A stretch of DNA of 64,000 bases, from contig CANQPM010000006.1 in the NCBI GenBank assembly GCA_947625775.1, positions 141,234 through 205,233 of the forward strand, read 5' to 3'. Positions 9,172 to 18,029 of the stretch are shown in pieces. Source of the stretch: an uncultured Lachnospiraceae bacterium (GTDB lineage Bacteria; Bacillota; Clostridia; Lachnospirales; Lachnospiraceae). A program made the position numbers and the translations under genes. The notes under the pieces were generated by a model. That model was given only the letters and a program-made list of their open reading frames with translations, ran no database searches and was not told the origin of the DNA. Positions within the stretch are counted from its first letter, which is position 1, and each line of letters opens with the position of its first letter.

Positions 9172-10344
9172 ATGAAAAAGAAAAAGGCATTATCTGTAAT
9201 TGCCGCTGTAGCTGCGGCTGTTTCCCTTACGGCATGCCAGGAAACTGTAAAGGGCGGCATCCAGGCAAGGACTGGCTGCGCGGAGGGGTGTACCTGCACG
9301 GACTGTATCTGCTGTGAAAACAACAGTAGCAGCGATGCGGCTTATGAAGCGCCAAGCGAGGAGACGCAGACGGAAACGATACAGACGGAAACCGAGCAGG
9401 TGGAAATTACGCAGGAGGAGAGCCTTACGTCTGAGGAATCAGAAATTGAAGATGAGACAGACGAAGTCACAGAAGCGCAGAGTGAGAGCTATGAGGAACA
9501 GACGGACGAGATATGGAAGCTGACAGAAGGCGAGAAGGCGGCGAGAAGGCAGCAGCAGATTAATTTTAATGAAGCCAGGGAATTGCTGTACACACTTGAA
9601 AATTCTAAGGATAAGACAGAGAGAATAGTCCAGATGGATAAGCAGATACTTGCGAATAACTCGTATGATTTTTCGGGCAAAAATGTAGTGTTCATCGGGG
9701 ACAGCATTACTGAGGGCATTACGAGCGCCATTGATCAGAACGGCAATTTTGTGAGCTATGTAACATATGCCAATTCATATTTGCACTTTCAAAATGTTTT
9801 GAACCATGGCAAGGGCGGGCGTATGTTTTCTACATATGGCGGCGATGAGCTTTCGTTAGCTGAGAATTTTGGCAATGTGACAAATATTGACTCGGATATT
9901 ATTGTGGTTTTTGCGGGCATAAACGATTATCTTACGGTAGTTCCGGATAAGCGCTTTGGCGATATTTATAATAAAGAGAGCACGGCGGGCTTCTGCGGTG
10001 CGGTCCGGTATTTTATGAAAGAGCTCAAGACGTATTACGCGGACAATGATATATTTTTTGTGACCATGTATAACGTGTCAAAGACTGCAGAATGTCAGTT
10101 TTCCGATTATGACGGGCAGCCTGATCTGGGCGACTATATGGACGCGGAGCGAAAGCTTGCAGAGGAGTATGGATTCCATGTCATTGAGCTGTATGACACG
10201 GGATTTATGGACTGCAGCAGCGAGGAGGCTTCTGATTATTATCTGCGGGATGGCCTTCACCCAAAGGATAATGGGAATATTGCGCTTGGGGCGCATATAG
10301 CGGCGGAGCTTTCGATGTATTTTAGCCAAAATGAATATGAATGA
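9172..10344 (+). CDS. SGNH/GDSL hydrolase lipoprotein
   Basis: 390 residues from ATG 9172, chosen because AGGAG (9160-9164) precedes it at good spacing and because it gives a classical lipoprotein signal: basic KKKK start, hydrophobic core and lipobox LTAC with the cysteine at residue 22. A Cys-rich patch (CAEGCTCTDCICC) and a Glu/Thr-rich linker (about 60-130) follow. The hydrolase domain has block I FIGDSITEG (about residue 177), GKGGRMFS, block III FAGIND (about 249) and DGLHP (about 361). Such enzymes add or remove acyl groups on glycans, here outside the cell at the membrane surface. The acyl group is unknown. Confidence 0.85.
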   Translation: MKKKKALSVIAAVAAAVSLTACQETVKGGIQARTGCAEGCTCTDCICCENNSSSDAAYEAPSEETQTETIQTETEQVEITQEESLTSEESEIEDETDEVTEAQSESYEEQTDEIWKLTEGEKAARRQQQINFNEARELLYTLENSKDKTERIVQMDKQILANNSYDFSGKNVVFIGDSITEGITSAIDQNGNFVSYVTYANSYLHFQNVLNHGKGGRMFSTYGGDELSLAENFGNVTNIDSDIIVVFAGINDYLTVVPDKRFGDIYNKESTAGFCGAVRYFMKELKTYYADNDIFFVTMYNVSKTAECQFSDYDGQPDLGDYMDAERKLAEEYGFHVIELYDTGFMDCSSEEASDYYLRDGLHPKDNGNIALGAHIAAELSMYFSQNEYE

Positions 10345-10392
10345 CAGCAGGGCGCGTCACTAAAAATTGTAAAGAAACGGGAGAAAAATCTG

Positions 10393-11439
10393 GTGGAAAT
10401 TTTGAAATGGGGCATGCTGGCGTTCCTCGTGCTGCCCGTCCCTTTTGTGCTTGGAATGATACCGGTAAAATACATGGACAGGGCTCAGAAAACGCCGGCA
10501 ATGACGTATTTGTGCGGGTGTTTCCTGAGTTTTGCCGTATTTGAAACGGTAGCTGTTCCTTTTATTTTGCTGGAAAAAAGCTTTACGGCGCTTGCCGTCG
10601 CATATACGGTTATTATAGGCGTGCTGTTTATATATGCATTGTCCGGCATAAGGCAGGCGCTGGCTTCATATAGGGGCTGGTTCAGGGATTTCTGTTCAGA
10701 GCCCGTTTATGTCAAGGCAAGGTGGGCTGCGGCGTTTGCCCTTATAGGCGCGCAGATGCTTTATGCTGTGTGTTTTGAATACTACGACGGAGATGATTCG
10801 TATTATATTGCCATGTCAGTTTTGACTGACACTTTTGATACCATGTACCTGCGCGACGCATACTCGGGATATATATCCCAGCTTGACACGCGCCATGCGT
10901 TTTCGCCAGCCCCGATTTACCAGACATGGCTTTCAAGGCTTAGCGGTATTGCCCCTGCGGCAGTGGCGCACACGATGCTTGCGGCAGTCTGGCTTCTGCT
11001 CATGTACTGTGTATTTTCACAGATTGGCGCAAGGCTTCTGGACAAGGAAAAAAGGAATTATCGACCTGTATTTATGATACTTATTGCCGTGTGGTTTGCT
11101 TTCGGAAACATATCGCTTTACACGACGGAAACCTTTGCGATGACAAGGACATGGCAGGGCAAGGGGCTTATGGCAGGCATTGTGCTGCCCGCGCTGCTGC
11201 TGTGTTTTTTGAATCTGGCAGCCGACGGGATTAACAAAGGGATCATGGCGCTGCTTGTCTGTGTTATATTGTCCGCAGTGTTTGCGACAAGCGTGTCGTT
11301 TATGCTTATACCTACTGTTTCGGGGCTTGCGGCAGTGCTTATAGGGCTTAAAAATAAGGATATTAAAATATCTGTGATGATATTGGCGGCGTGTATTCCA
11401 TGTATTCTGCTCGGCGGTCTTTATCTTGTCATGAGCTGA
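10393..11439 (+). CDS. DUF6077-like membrane protein, N-terminal part (possibly frameshifted)
   Basis: 348 residues from GTG 10393 with GGGAG upstream. Hydrophobic helices alternate with the soluble motif YYDGDDSYYIAMSVL and DTRHAFSPAPIYQTW, which resemble DUF6077, a family of polytopic proteins of roughly 600-700 residues. The frame stops at 11437-11439 immediately after a transmembrane helix, and a second frame starting at 11480 continues with more helices of the same type (11480-12319). The two may be one gene broken by a frameshift plus a stop, or two co-operating halves. The family assignment is by pattern recall. Confidence 0.55.
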   Translation: MEILKWGMLAFLVLPVPFVLGMIPVKYMDRAQKTPAMTYLCGCFLSFAVFETVAVPFILLEKSFTALAVAYTVIIGVLFIYALSGIRQALASYRGWFRDFCSEPVYVKARWAAAFALIGAQMLYAVCFEYYDGDDSYYIAMSVLTDTFDTMYLRDAYSGYISQLDTRHAFSPAPIYQTWLSRLSGIAPAAVAHTMLAAVWLLLMYCVFSQIGARLLDKEKRNYRPVFMILIAVWFAFGNISLYTTETFAMTRTWQGKGLMAGIVLPALLLCFLNLAADGINKGIMALLVCVILSAVFATSVSFMLIPTVSGLAAVLIGLKNKDIKISVMILAACIPCILLGGLYLVMS

Positions 11440-11479
11440 CAAAAGTGTGCTGCGGTTTACCAGGGAATGAGGTGTTGGC

Positions 11480-12319
11480 GTGATACAGACGATTGGTGCG
11501 GTTTTTGAGGATATTGTTTTATATAATGGCAAAAGCATATTATTCCTGCTCTTTCTGGCAGCGCTTGTTTTTTTGTGGAGTGTTGAAAAAAATAAGGGTG
11601 TCAGGACAGTGCTTTTATACTTGCCCGCGGCTGAGGCGGCAATATTTGTCTGCCCGCTGTATGCCTGGGTGGGAATGAAGATAGACAAGGCGATATATTA
11701 CAGGGTATTCTGGGCGCTGCCGGCCGGAGTGCTTGTATGCTATGCCCTTGTCACGCTTATGGCAAGAATGGATACATTTAAGGGCAGGATAGCCGTGTTT
11801 GTGATGGCATTGGCAGTTATCTGCCTAAACGGAAGGCTTGTTTATACAAATTCACTTCATTTCAGGGCATCAAACGCATATCATATTCCGTCTCAGGTAA
11901 TTGATGTCGCGGAGGCGCTAAAGCTTGACAATTATAAACCGATTGCGGTGCTGCCTGCGGAGCTGCTGCCGTTTTTCAGGCAGTATTCGGGCGACGTATT
12001 TACCCCATATGGCAGGAACGTGATCGAGCCGCAGTGGCATTTTGAAAATGAGCTGTATGATGCAATGGAGGGTAATCCGAATGAGTATGATGCCGCTGAG
12101 GTGGCAAGATGCGCAAGAGATGAGCATTGTGTTTACGTGGTGCTTTCAAGCGCAAAGCAGATTAACGGCAGCATGGAGGAGCAGAATTATTTTCTGCTGA
12201 ATTTCGTGCAGGGGTATTGTATCTATATGGACTATAATTATTATGAGGTGCTGAAGGATCAGAATCTTCTTGACGCGGACGTTATAGAGCGTGGGAATGC
12301 GGCGGCGGAAATGAAGTAG
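11480..12319 (+). CDS. DUF6077-like membrane protein, C-terminal part
   Basis: 279 residues from GTG 11480, in a different frame from 10393-11439. It starts with hydrophobic helices (about residues 12-50 and 60-110), including the segment VGMKIDKAIYYRVFWALP, and ends with a soluble domain. The soluble part contains VAEALKLDNYKPIAVLPAEL and PYGRNVIEPQW, which would lie outside the membrane. A weak GAGG lies 8 bases upstream. Together with the preceding ORF the length (about 630 residues) matches a single DUF6077 protein, so this is probably the downstream part of a disrupted gene. An independently translated subunit is not excluded. Confidence 0.5.
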   Translation: MIQTIGAVFEDIVLYNGKSILFLLFLAALVFLWSVEKNKGVRTVLLYLPAAEAAIFVCPLYAWVGMKIDKAIYYRVFWALPAGVLVCYALVTLMARMDTFKGRIAVFVMALAVICLNGRLVYTNSLHFRASNAYHIPSQVIDVAEALKLDNYKPIAVLPAELLPFFRQYSGDVFTPYGRNVIEPQWHFENELYDAMEGNPNEYDAAEVARCARDEHCVYVVLSSAKQINGSMEEQNYFLLNFVQGYCIYMDYNYYEVLKDQNLLDADVIERGNAAAEMK

Positions 12320-12342
12320 TGTGGCAGGTGGGATAAGGGCTT

Positions 12343-12708
12343 ATGGCAAAGAACATTAGGAACATTATAATGCTTCAAGGGGTTGTCATCATATATACAA
12401 TATCGGGCATTATGTCAAAAAACGCCTCGGCGCACAGCGGTGAGCCTGCAAAATTCCTCTTTTTTGTAGGAATGGATTTCTTTTTTTTGGGAGTGTATGC
12501 CATTTTATGGCAGCAGATGATAAAGCGCTTTGAGCTTTCCACCGCTTATGCGAACCGCTCAATGGCGATACTGTGGTCAATGATATGGGCGGCGTTGTTT
12601 TTCCATGATGACATAACGGTTAAAAATATATTTGGGGCGCTTCTGATAGTGGCTGGCACGCTTATCATAAACACTGACTTATCGGACAATACACAAAATA
12701 AAGATTAA
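12343..12708 (+). CDS. SMR/EamA-like four-helix membrane protein (first of a pair)
   Basis: 121 residues with four predicted transmembrane helices and little else, the size of small multidrug resistance proteins and of the ArnE/ArnF flippase subunits. Conserved-looking features are the ISGIMSKNAS stretch in helix 1, the LSTAYANRSM loop and a C-terminal hydrophobic helix ending in DLSDNTQNKD. It sits 24 bp after the DUF6077-like ORF and 54 bp before a second protein of the same size, so a heterodimer is likely. In this locus a role in flipping a polyprenyl-phosphate sugar is plausible by analogy with ArnE/ArnF, but is inference. Confidence 0.7.
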   Translation: MAKNIRNIIMLQGVVIIYTISGIMSKNASAHSGEPAKFLFFVGMDFFFLGVYAILWQQMIKRFELSTAYANRSMAILWSMIWAALFFHDDITVKNIFGALLIVAGTLIINTDLSDNTQNKD

Positions 12709-12762
12709 TGCGGGATATTTTCAAAGCGCCGGAGGCTGTTGAAGCGGCATAGGGGGATTGGA

Positions 12763-13101
12763 ATGGTTAATCATTATATAATATGCATGGTTGTGTCAGT
12801 GACTATTGCCTCACTGTCGCAGATACTTTTGAAGAAAAGCACATTTTGCAAATATAATTCTGTCATAAGGGAATACCTTAACCCGTATGTAATCTGCGGC
12901 TATGGGCTGCTGTGCGTGTCCATGCTTATGACGGTGTATGCGTATGGCGGGGTGGACTATAAAAATGGACCTATCATTGAATCGCTTGGGAATATATGGG
13001 TATTGATTTTAAGCTATTTATTTTTTAAGGAACGGATCAGCAGGAAAAAAATGCTTGGAATGGCTTGTATTATGGCGGGAGTTGTAATATTTTATTCATA
13101 G
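12763..13101 (+). CDS. SMR/EamA-like four-helix membrane protein (second of a pair)
   Basis: 112 residues from ATG 12763, which has AGGGGG at good spacing; an upstream in-frame TTG at 12739 lacks a site. Four hydrophobic helices are predicted, with the family-like motifs ASLSQILLKKS in helix 1, YGGVDYKNGPIIESLG in the middle and FFKERISRKKMLG before the last helix, as in EamA/SMR transporters. Pairing with the preceding gene suggests a two-subunit transporter. It is the last gene before a strong promoter at 13154, so it probably closes the first operon. Confidence 0.7.
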   Translation: MVNHYIICMVVSVTIASLSQILLKKSTFCKYNSVIREYLNPYVICGYGLLCVSMLMTVYAYGGVDYKNGPIIESLGNIWVLILSYLFFKERISRKKMLGMACIMAGVVIFYS

Positions 13102-13153
13102 CCTGCAAAGCGCTTTTCCATATATTGTACTAATGATGTAAGCGCAGACGGTG

Positions 13154-13182
13154 TTGAGATAACGAGAAGTTTTTGGTATAAT
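13154..13182 (+). promoter_or_regulatory. Sigma-A promoter before the large GH25 gene
   Basis: TTGAGA and a perfect TATAAT are separated by 17 bp. Transcription would start near 13189 and give a leader of about 107 nt. The leader could fold into two hairpins: GCATAAT pairing with ATTATGC (13200-13222) and CCGCA pairing with TGCGG (13229-13250). Confidence 0.75.
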
Positions 13183-13295
13183 GATAGGGCGGCTGAAAAC
13201 TGCGCATAATTGTATTATGCAGGCGCTGCCGCAATCTGCATTTGCTGCGGAATATATAATTCAAGGCGGAAAAACCGAAGGGACAGAGATATAAT

Positions 13296-16200
13296 ATGAA
13301 AAAAAGGAAAAATTTCGGGCTGTATGGCACAAATAAAAGAAGAAGGCCAAAAAGAAACGAGAGGTTTGACATAGACTATGAAAATTATGATGAAGAAGAC
13401 GGCGGCTATGCTGACGCTGCGGATGAAGACGACGAATATATAGTTGACTATCAGACGGATTATAATGCTTCCGAGTATAGAAACGATGCAAATGAGCATT
13501 ATACAGCTGGCGGTGATGGATATTACGAGGGAGAAGGATATGGCGGCGAGACTGATGGCGTGGAAGGTGATTATGAAGGAGAATACTATGCAGACGAAGC
13601 ATATGTAGATGATGATAGCGCAGATTATACGGACAAGGCGTATATGGTGGAAGATGAGAGCGCAGGTTATGCAGATGAGTTGTATGCAGAAGAAGATGAG
13701 AGTACAGGTTATTCAGATGAGTTATATGCAGAAGATGAAAGCATAGCATATGCAGAAGATGACAGCGTGGATTATGCAAATGAGGATTATTCAGAAGATG
13801 ACAGCCTGTATTTTGAGACAGATGAATATGGTGAGGAAAATGAGTATTATGACAGCGAGCCATATGATGAGGAGGAATATGAGCCGAATGAATACGGCAG
13901 TGAAGATGAAAATGGCTTCTTTGCAGTATTGGCGGATAAAATAAAGGCTTGGGCGGCTAATCTGACGGCATTTGACTTGATAGTGGCGGCGACAGGGATT
14001 ATAGTTGTTGCCGCAGGAATAATTACGTTCAGCATTTTCCATCAGGGAAAAAAGATAGAGGAGCGCATTGAGGCGATAGCGCCTGTAGGAGACGAGCTTA
14101 TAAATATAGGTGTAGCCGGAGATGACGGGCTTATTGCTATGACGGGCGCGGCGCTTTCGGGGCAGTTTGTAGTAGGCGAGGCTGTCACGGAGGAAGCGTC
14201 TGACGCGGAGAATGAAAATGAAGCGTCCCAGCCAAGCAAGGTGAGCGTCAGCTTTGTTTCAGTCGAAAAGGACTTGAAAATACGTTTTACGGATTCGGAA
14301 ACAGGGGAGCTTATTACAGGCACAGCGTTTGAGGTAGTGCTTACAAGCTCGAAGGGCAAGCAGCTTGTGCTTACTGACGACGACATGGACGGCATTATTT
14401 ATGCGACGAATATTACTCCGGGCGTATTTGAGGCGGTAGTTACGTCTACAGATAAATATAAATTTCCCTCCGCTGCGCAGCAGGTCACGGTTAAGGACAA
14501 GGTTGAGTATGTGGTAATAAATATTCAGGACGAGGTAAAAAAGGAGTCGCAGGTTAATGTGGCGGCAGAGGACACGCAGAAGCAGGACGCGGCAAAGGAG
14601 GAGGTAAAGCTTACTGACACCGTTGAATGGGTGGAGTCCACAAGCACGCCGATAGGCGGCACGGAGAGCTATATTCTTGTGGACAAGGACACTATAGCAG
14701 ATCCGTCACAGGCGGCAATGCTTGGGAAAAAGATGTTTTTTGACGGGCTTAATGTGACGCTTGAGCCGTCAAAGCTTTCGCTTTTTGTAAACGGCACGGC
14801 GCAGCTTAAAGTCAGTCAGGATTTTAAAGACTCGGAAAGCGACGCTGAAAAGGTGGAGTATTCTTATAAGTGGGAATCGTCAAATGGTGATATTGTATCG
14901 GTGGACGGCAGCGGCCCCAGCGCAAATATCACGGCAAAAGCAAGCGGACCAGCGAATATTACCTGCACTGTCACCAAGACTACTACGCCGATTACGTATG
15001 AAGGCGGCGAACCGACGCAAAGCAGAGAGAAGATTGACGAGGACGAATATAATGAGCTTTTAGAAAAATGCAAAGAGGAAGGCAAAGATGAGAGCAAGGA
15101 GATTGTCAAAGAGGGCGACGGCGATGATGTTAAATATTATAAAATTGTAGAGAAGTTAACGGAAAAGACAAAGAAATATGGTGAGCCAGTTACGGAAACA
15201 GGAAAGGAGGCTGACTGTGAGGTAACAGTCAAGGAGAATGGCATCAAGTCAGGCACGCTTGAGCTGAAAAAGAGCGCCGACAGCTGCGCTGTAGGAGCGA
15301 CGCTCACTGTAAGCCCGTCAAAGCTTGAGTACACGTATGATGACGACAGCAGGCAGACGCTCACGGAGGGATTTCCTGCTATCACATGGTCAAGCGCTGA
15401 CAAAGAAGTGGCAACAATAAATGACAAGGGCGTGGTTACAGGTGTTAAGACAGGCTCTACTACGATTAAGGGCGTAGCCACCGTAAAGAATTCCGCAGGC
15501 AATGACATAAGCATAGAAGCGACTGTAACAGTGTCAATTACCGATGCGCCAGTATTTTCACTTGTGCTTGACAGGACAGACGATGTTTATCTTGCTGTAG
15601 GCGGCGAGACCACGCTTGTCGCTACGGTTGCAAATGCAAAGTCTGATTCAGGCGTCACATGGACTACATCGGACAAGAAAATTGCCACGGTAGATGAAAA
15701 CGGTAAGGTAACGGGAGTGGCGGCAGGCAGCGCCACCATTACGGCGACAACGAAGGAAAAAAATGCGGACGGCAAGCAGCTGACGGCTTCGTGCAAGGTT
15801 ACGGTAAATTCGGACGCAGTCAACGATACGACGACAAAGCTGAAGGACAAAAACGGCAACCAGATATACATAAAGGACAGCGACGGCAATTATAAGGAAG
15901 CAGTATATGCCGACTACTACACTGCAAAGGAATTTTACCTGAGGACAGAGGGGCAGTTTGCATATACAGGTTGGCAGACTATAAACGGCAAAACCTACTA
16001 TTATGATAAAAACGGCAATGCAGTAACAGGCACGCAGATAATACAGGGAGTTACATATAATTTCGGCTCGGACGGTGCGATTGCGACTACGGTAAACGGC
16101 TCTACCTTCGGCATAGACATATCGCGCCACAACGGGAACATTGACTGGAACGCGGTCAAGGCGTCAGGCGTAGACTATGTAATCCTGCGCTGCGGGTACA

Positions 16201-16694
16201 GGGGCTCCGCGACAGGCGTGCTGATTGAGGACGAGAGCTTTAAAAAGAATATCAAGGGCGCTACGGCAGCAGGCTTAAAGGTTGGCGTTTATGTGTTCTC
16301 TCAGGCGGTAGACGAGGTTGAGGCGGTAAAGGAGGCGTCGCTTGCCGTAAGCCTTGTGAAAGGCTACAAGCTTACATATCCCATATTTATTGACACTGAA
16401 TCGAGCGGCGGCAGGGCTGACAAGATAGACAAGGCGACAAGGACAGCGGTTGTCAACGCCTTCTGCCAGACAGTGGCAAGCGCAGGTTATCAGGCGGGCA
16501 TTTATGCGTCAAAGACATGGTTTGAGGATAAGCTAAACATGGGCGCTGTCGGCAGCTACAGGATATGGCTTGCGCAGTATGCCGCACAGCCTACATACAA
16601 GAGCAGGTACGATATGTGGCAGTATTCAAGCAAGGGCACGATAAGCGGCATAAAGGGCGACGTTGATTTAAACTGGAGTTATATGGGTTACTAA
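13296..16694 (+). CDS. Membrane-anchored GH25 muramidase with acidic N-terminus, Ig-like (BIG2) domains and wall-binding repeat
   Basis: 1132 residues. Residues 1-225 form a highly acidic, Tyr-rich region with imperfect repeats of the type ESAGYADELYAEED. A single hydrophobic helix (about 230-250) follows, so the acidic part would be cytoplasmic and the rest outside. Further on are a small beta domain (about 320-400), Ser/Lys/Thr-rich segments, two BIG2-like modules (WSSADKEVATINDKG and WTTSDKKIATVDENG), one choline-binding-type repeat (GWQTINGKTYYYDKNGN), and a C-terminal GH25 domain from about residue 938 with FGIDISRHNG, ILRCGYRG and FIDTES. GH25 enzymes cut the MurNAc-GlcNAc bond of peptidoglycan. 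It has its own promoter and terminator. A paralogue is at 18889-20187. Confidence 0.9.
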   Translation: MKKRKNFGLYGTNKRRRPKRNERFDIDYENYDEEDGGYADAADEDDEYIVDYQTDYNASEYRNDANEHYTAGGDGYYEGEGYGGETDGVEGDYEGEYYADEAYVDDDSADYTDKAYMVEDESAGYADELYAEEDESTGYSDELYAEDESIAYAEDDSVDYANEDYSEDDSLYFETDEYGEENEYYDSEPYDEEEYEPNEYGSEDENGFFAVLADKIKAWAANLTAFDLIVAATGIIVVAAGIITFSIFHQGKKIEERIEAIAPVGDELINIGVAGDDGLIAMTGAALSGQFVVGEAVTEEASDAENENEASQPSKVSVSFVSVEKDLKIRFTDSETGELITGTAFEVVLTSSKGKQLVLTDDDMDGIIYATNITPGVFEAVVTSTDKYKFPSAAQQVTVKDKVEYVVINIQDEVKKESQVNVAAEDTQKQDAAKEEVKLTDTVEWVESTSTPIGGTESYILVDKDTIADPSQAAMLGKKMFFDGLNVTLEPSKLSLFVNGTAQLKVSQDFKDSESDAEKVEYSYKWESSNGDIVSVDGSGPSANITAKASGPANITCTVTKTTTPITYEGGEPTQSREKIDEDEYNELLEKCKEEGKDESKEIVKEGDGDDVKYYKIVEKLTEKTKKYGEPVTETGKEADCEVTVKENGIKSGTLELKKSADSCAVGATLTVSPSKLEYTYDDDSRQTLTEGFPAITWSSADKEVATINDKGVVTGVKTGSTTIKGVATVKNSAGNDISIEATVTVSITDAPVFSLVLDRTDDVYLAVGGETTLVATVANAKSDSGVTWTTSDKKIATVDENGKVTGVAAGSATITATTKEKNADGKQLTASCKVTVNSDAVNDTTTKLKDKNGNQIYIKDSDGNYKEAVYADYYTAKEFYLRTEGQFAYTGWQTINGKTYYYDKNGNAVTGTQIIQGVTYNFGSDGAIATTVNGSTFGIDISRHNGNIDWNAVKASGVDYVILRCGYRGSATGVLIEDESFKKNIKGATAAGLKVGVYVFSQAVDEVEAVKEASLAVSLVKGYKLTYPIFIDTESSGGRADKIDKATRTAVVNAFCQTVASAGYQAGIYASKTWFEDKLNMGAVGSYRIWLAQYAAQPTYKSRYDMWQYSSKGTISGIKGDVDLNWSYMGY
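13376..13900 (+). repeat. Degenerate repeats coding the acidic Tyr-rich segment of the GH25 protein
   Basis: The DNA repeats GCAGATGAGTT, TATGCAGAAGA and similar phrases several times between about 13600 and 13800. They encode units of the type DES-GYADELYAEE. The repeats vary in spacing and are imperfect, suggesting expansion by slippage under selection for Asp/Glu and Tyr content. Confidence 0.6.
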
Positions 16695-16699
16695 GGCGG

Positions 16700-16740
16700 A
16701 AAAGCTCTAAGGCGGTCATATACGCCTTGGGGCTTTTATA
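16700..16740 (+). terminator. Rho-independent terminator after the large GH25 gene
   Basis: A 15-bp stem with two G-U pairs: AAAAGCTCTAAGGCG pairs with CGCCTTGGGGCTTTT across an 8-nt loop. The 3' arm ends in TTTT and AT-rich sequence follows. It starts 6 bp after the stop codon. Confidence 0.8.
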
Positions 16741-16763
16741 TTTATTATATTCTTTATAATTAC

Positions 16764-16792
16764 TTGAAAAAATTAACATTTAACGCTATACT
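16764..16792 (+). promoter_or_regulatory. Sigma-A promoter before rfbB
   Basis: TTGAAA and TATACT with a 17-bp spacer, placed about 37 bp before the rfbB start. It follows the GH25 terminator directly, so it should drive a new transcription unit. Confidence 0.75.
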
Positions 16793-16828
16793 TGTAATAA
16801 CAATATTATTATGGAGGAAATATTTTCT

Positions 16829-17905
16829 ATGAGGACATATTTAGTCACAGGAGGAGCGGGCTTCATAGGCTCTAACTACATTCATTATATGTTTAAAAAA
16901 TATGGAGACGAAATCAGGATAATCAACGTTGACGCGCTCACCTACGCGGGCAATCTCGAAAATTTAAAGGATATAGAAAACAGGCAAAATTACACCTTTA
17001 TAAAGGCGGACATCACGGACAAGGCTGCAATCGCTAAAATATTTGATGAAAACGACATCGACAGGGTAGTCCATTTCGCGGCGGAGAGCCATGTGGACAG
17101 GAGCATAAAAAACCCCGAGATTTTTGTGCAGACAAACGTGCTTGGCACGGCAGTCATGCTGAACTGCGCAAAGGCGGCATGGGAGCTTCCAGACGGCACA
17201 TTTAAGGATGGCAAAAAGTTCCTCCATGTTTCCACGGACGAGGTATACGGCTCGCTTGAAAATGAGGGCGAATACTTCTATGAGACAACGCCATACGCGC
17301 CGCACAGTCCCTATTCGGCGAGCAAGGCATCATCCGATATGCTCGTGAAGGCATATATGGACACGTATAAATTTCCTGCAAACATTACAAACTGTTCAAA
17401 TAATTACGGTCCGTACCAATTCCCTGAAAAGCTGATACCTCTTATTATAAATAATGCGCTTCAGGGTAAAAAGCTTCCCGTATATGGGGACGGCAAAAAT
17501 GTGCGCGACTGGCTTTATGTTGAGGATCATGCGAAGGCGATAGATATGGTGCAGGAAAAAGGCAGGCTTTTTGAGACCTACAATATCGGCGGCCACAATG
17601 AAAAGCAGAACATAGAGATTATAGAGATAATTATAGAAACCCTTCAGGAGCAGCTTTCTGATGATGATCCAAGAAAAAAGCTTGTCTCAAAGGATTTGAT
17701 TACTTATGTCGAGGACCGCAAAGGGCATGACAGGAGATACGCCATTGCGCCCGACAAAATCAAGGCGGAAATCGGCTGGGAGCCTGAAACCATGTTTAAA
17801 GACGGCATAAAAGAAACTATAAAGTGGTATTTTTCGCATGAGGACTGGCTTAAAAACGTGACAAGCGGCGATTACCAGAAATATTATGCGGAGATGTATA
17901 AATAA
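16829..17905 (+). CDS. rfbB: dTDP-glucose 4,6-dehydratase
   Basis: 358 residues from ATG 16829, with GGAGG eight to nine bases upstream; the in-frame ATG at 16811 lies over the ribosome site and is rejected. The Rossmann motif TGGAGFIGSN, HFAAESHVDRSI, the STDEVYGSL segment with the catalytic Asp-Glu pair, and the YSASKASSD active site (YxxxK) are all present, as is the downstream NNYGPYQFPEKLIP. The enzyme converts dTDP-glucose to dTDP-4-keto-6-deoxyglucose, the second step of the dTDP-L-rhamnose pathway, in the cytoplasm. It lies just before rfbA; rfbC follows after the second GH25 gene. Also named rmlB. Confidence 0.96.
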   Translation: MRTYLVTGGAGFIGSNYIHYMFKKYGDEIRIINVDALTYAGNLENLKDIENRQNYTFIKADITDKAAIAKIFDENDIDRVVHFAAESHVDRSIKNPEIFVQTNVLGTAVMLNCAKAAWELPDGTFKDGKKFLHVSTDEVYGSLENEGEYFYETTPYAPHSPYSASKASSDMLVKAYMDTYKFPANITNCSNNYGPYQFPEKLIPLIINNALQGKKLPVYGDGKNVRDWLYVEDHAKAIDMVQEKGRLFETYNIGGHNEKQNIEIIEIIIETLQEQLSDDDPRKKLVSKDLITYVEDRKGHDRRYAIAPDKIKAEIGWEPETMFKDGIKETIKWYFSHEDWLKNVTSGDYQKYYAEMYK

Positions 17906-17951
17906 AACGGCCGCTAAATTCACAGATGTATTAAGAATGAATGGAAGGATA

Positions 17952-17975
17952 GTGTGAAAAATAAATTTTTCACAC
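17952..17975. repeat. Palindromic AT-rich element, copy 2 (best copy)
   Basis: An 11-bp perfect inverted repeat, GTGTGAAAAAT with ATTTTTCACAC, separated by 2 bp. It lies between rfbB and rfbA, 54 nt before the rfbA start. The same arms recur at 4871-4892 and 53584-53605, and a half copy (first 12 nt) is at 31909-31920. No long U-tract follows outside the stem, so a simple terminator is less likely than an operator or leader hairpin. Confidence 0.55.
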
Positions 17976-18029
17976 GTAAATTTGCGCTTGGGTACAAATT
18001 CTTAGATATATCAAAAATGGAGGATTAAG

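Noticed and set aside
13261..13863. Minus-strand His/Leu-rich ORF opposite the acidic GH25 head
   Set aside because: It is the complement of the Asp/Glu/Tyr repeats; low complexity and no ribosome site.
17982..18010. Promoter downstream of the palindrome before rfbA (TTGCGC, GATATA)
   Set aside because: The -10 match is poor, so it was not reported as a promoter.
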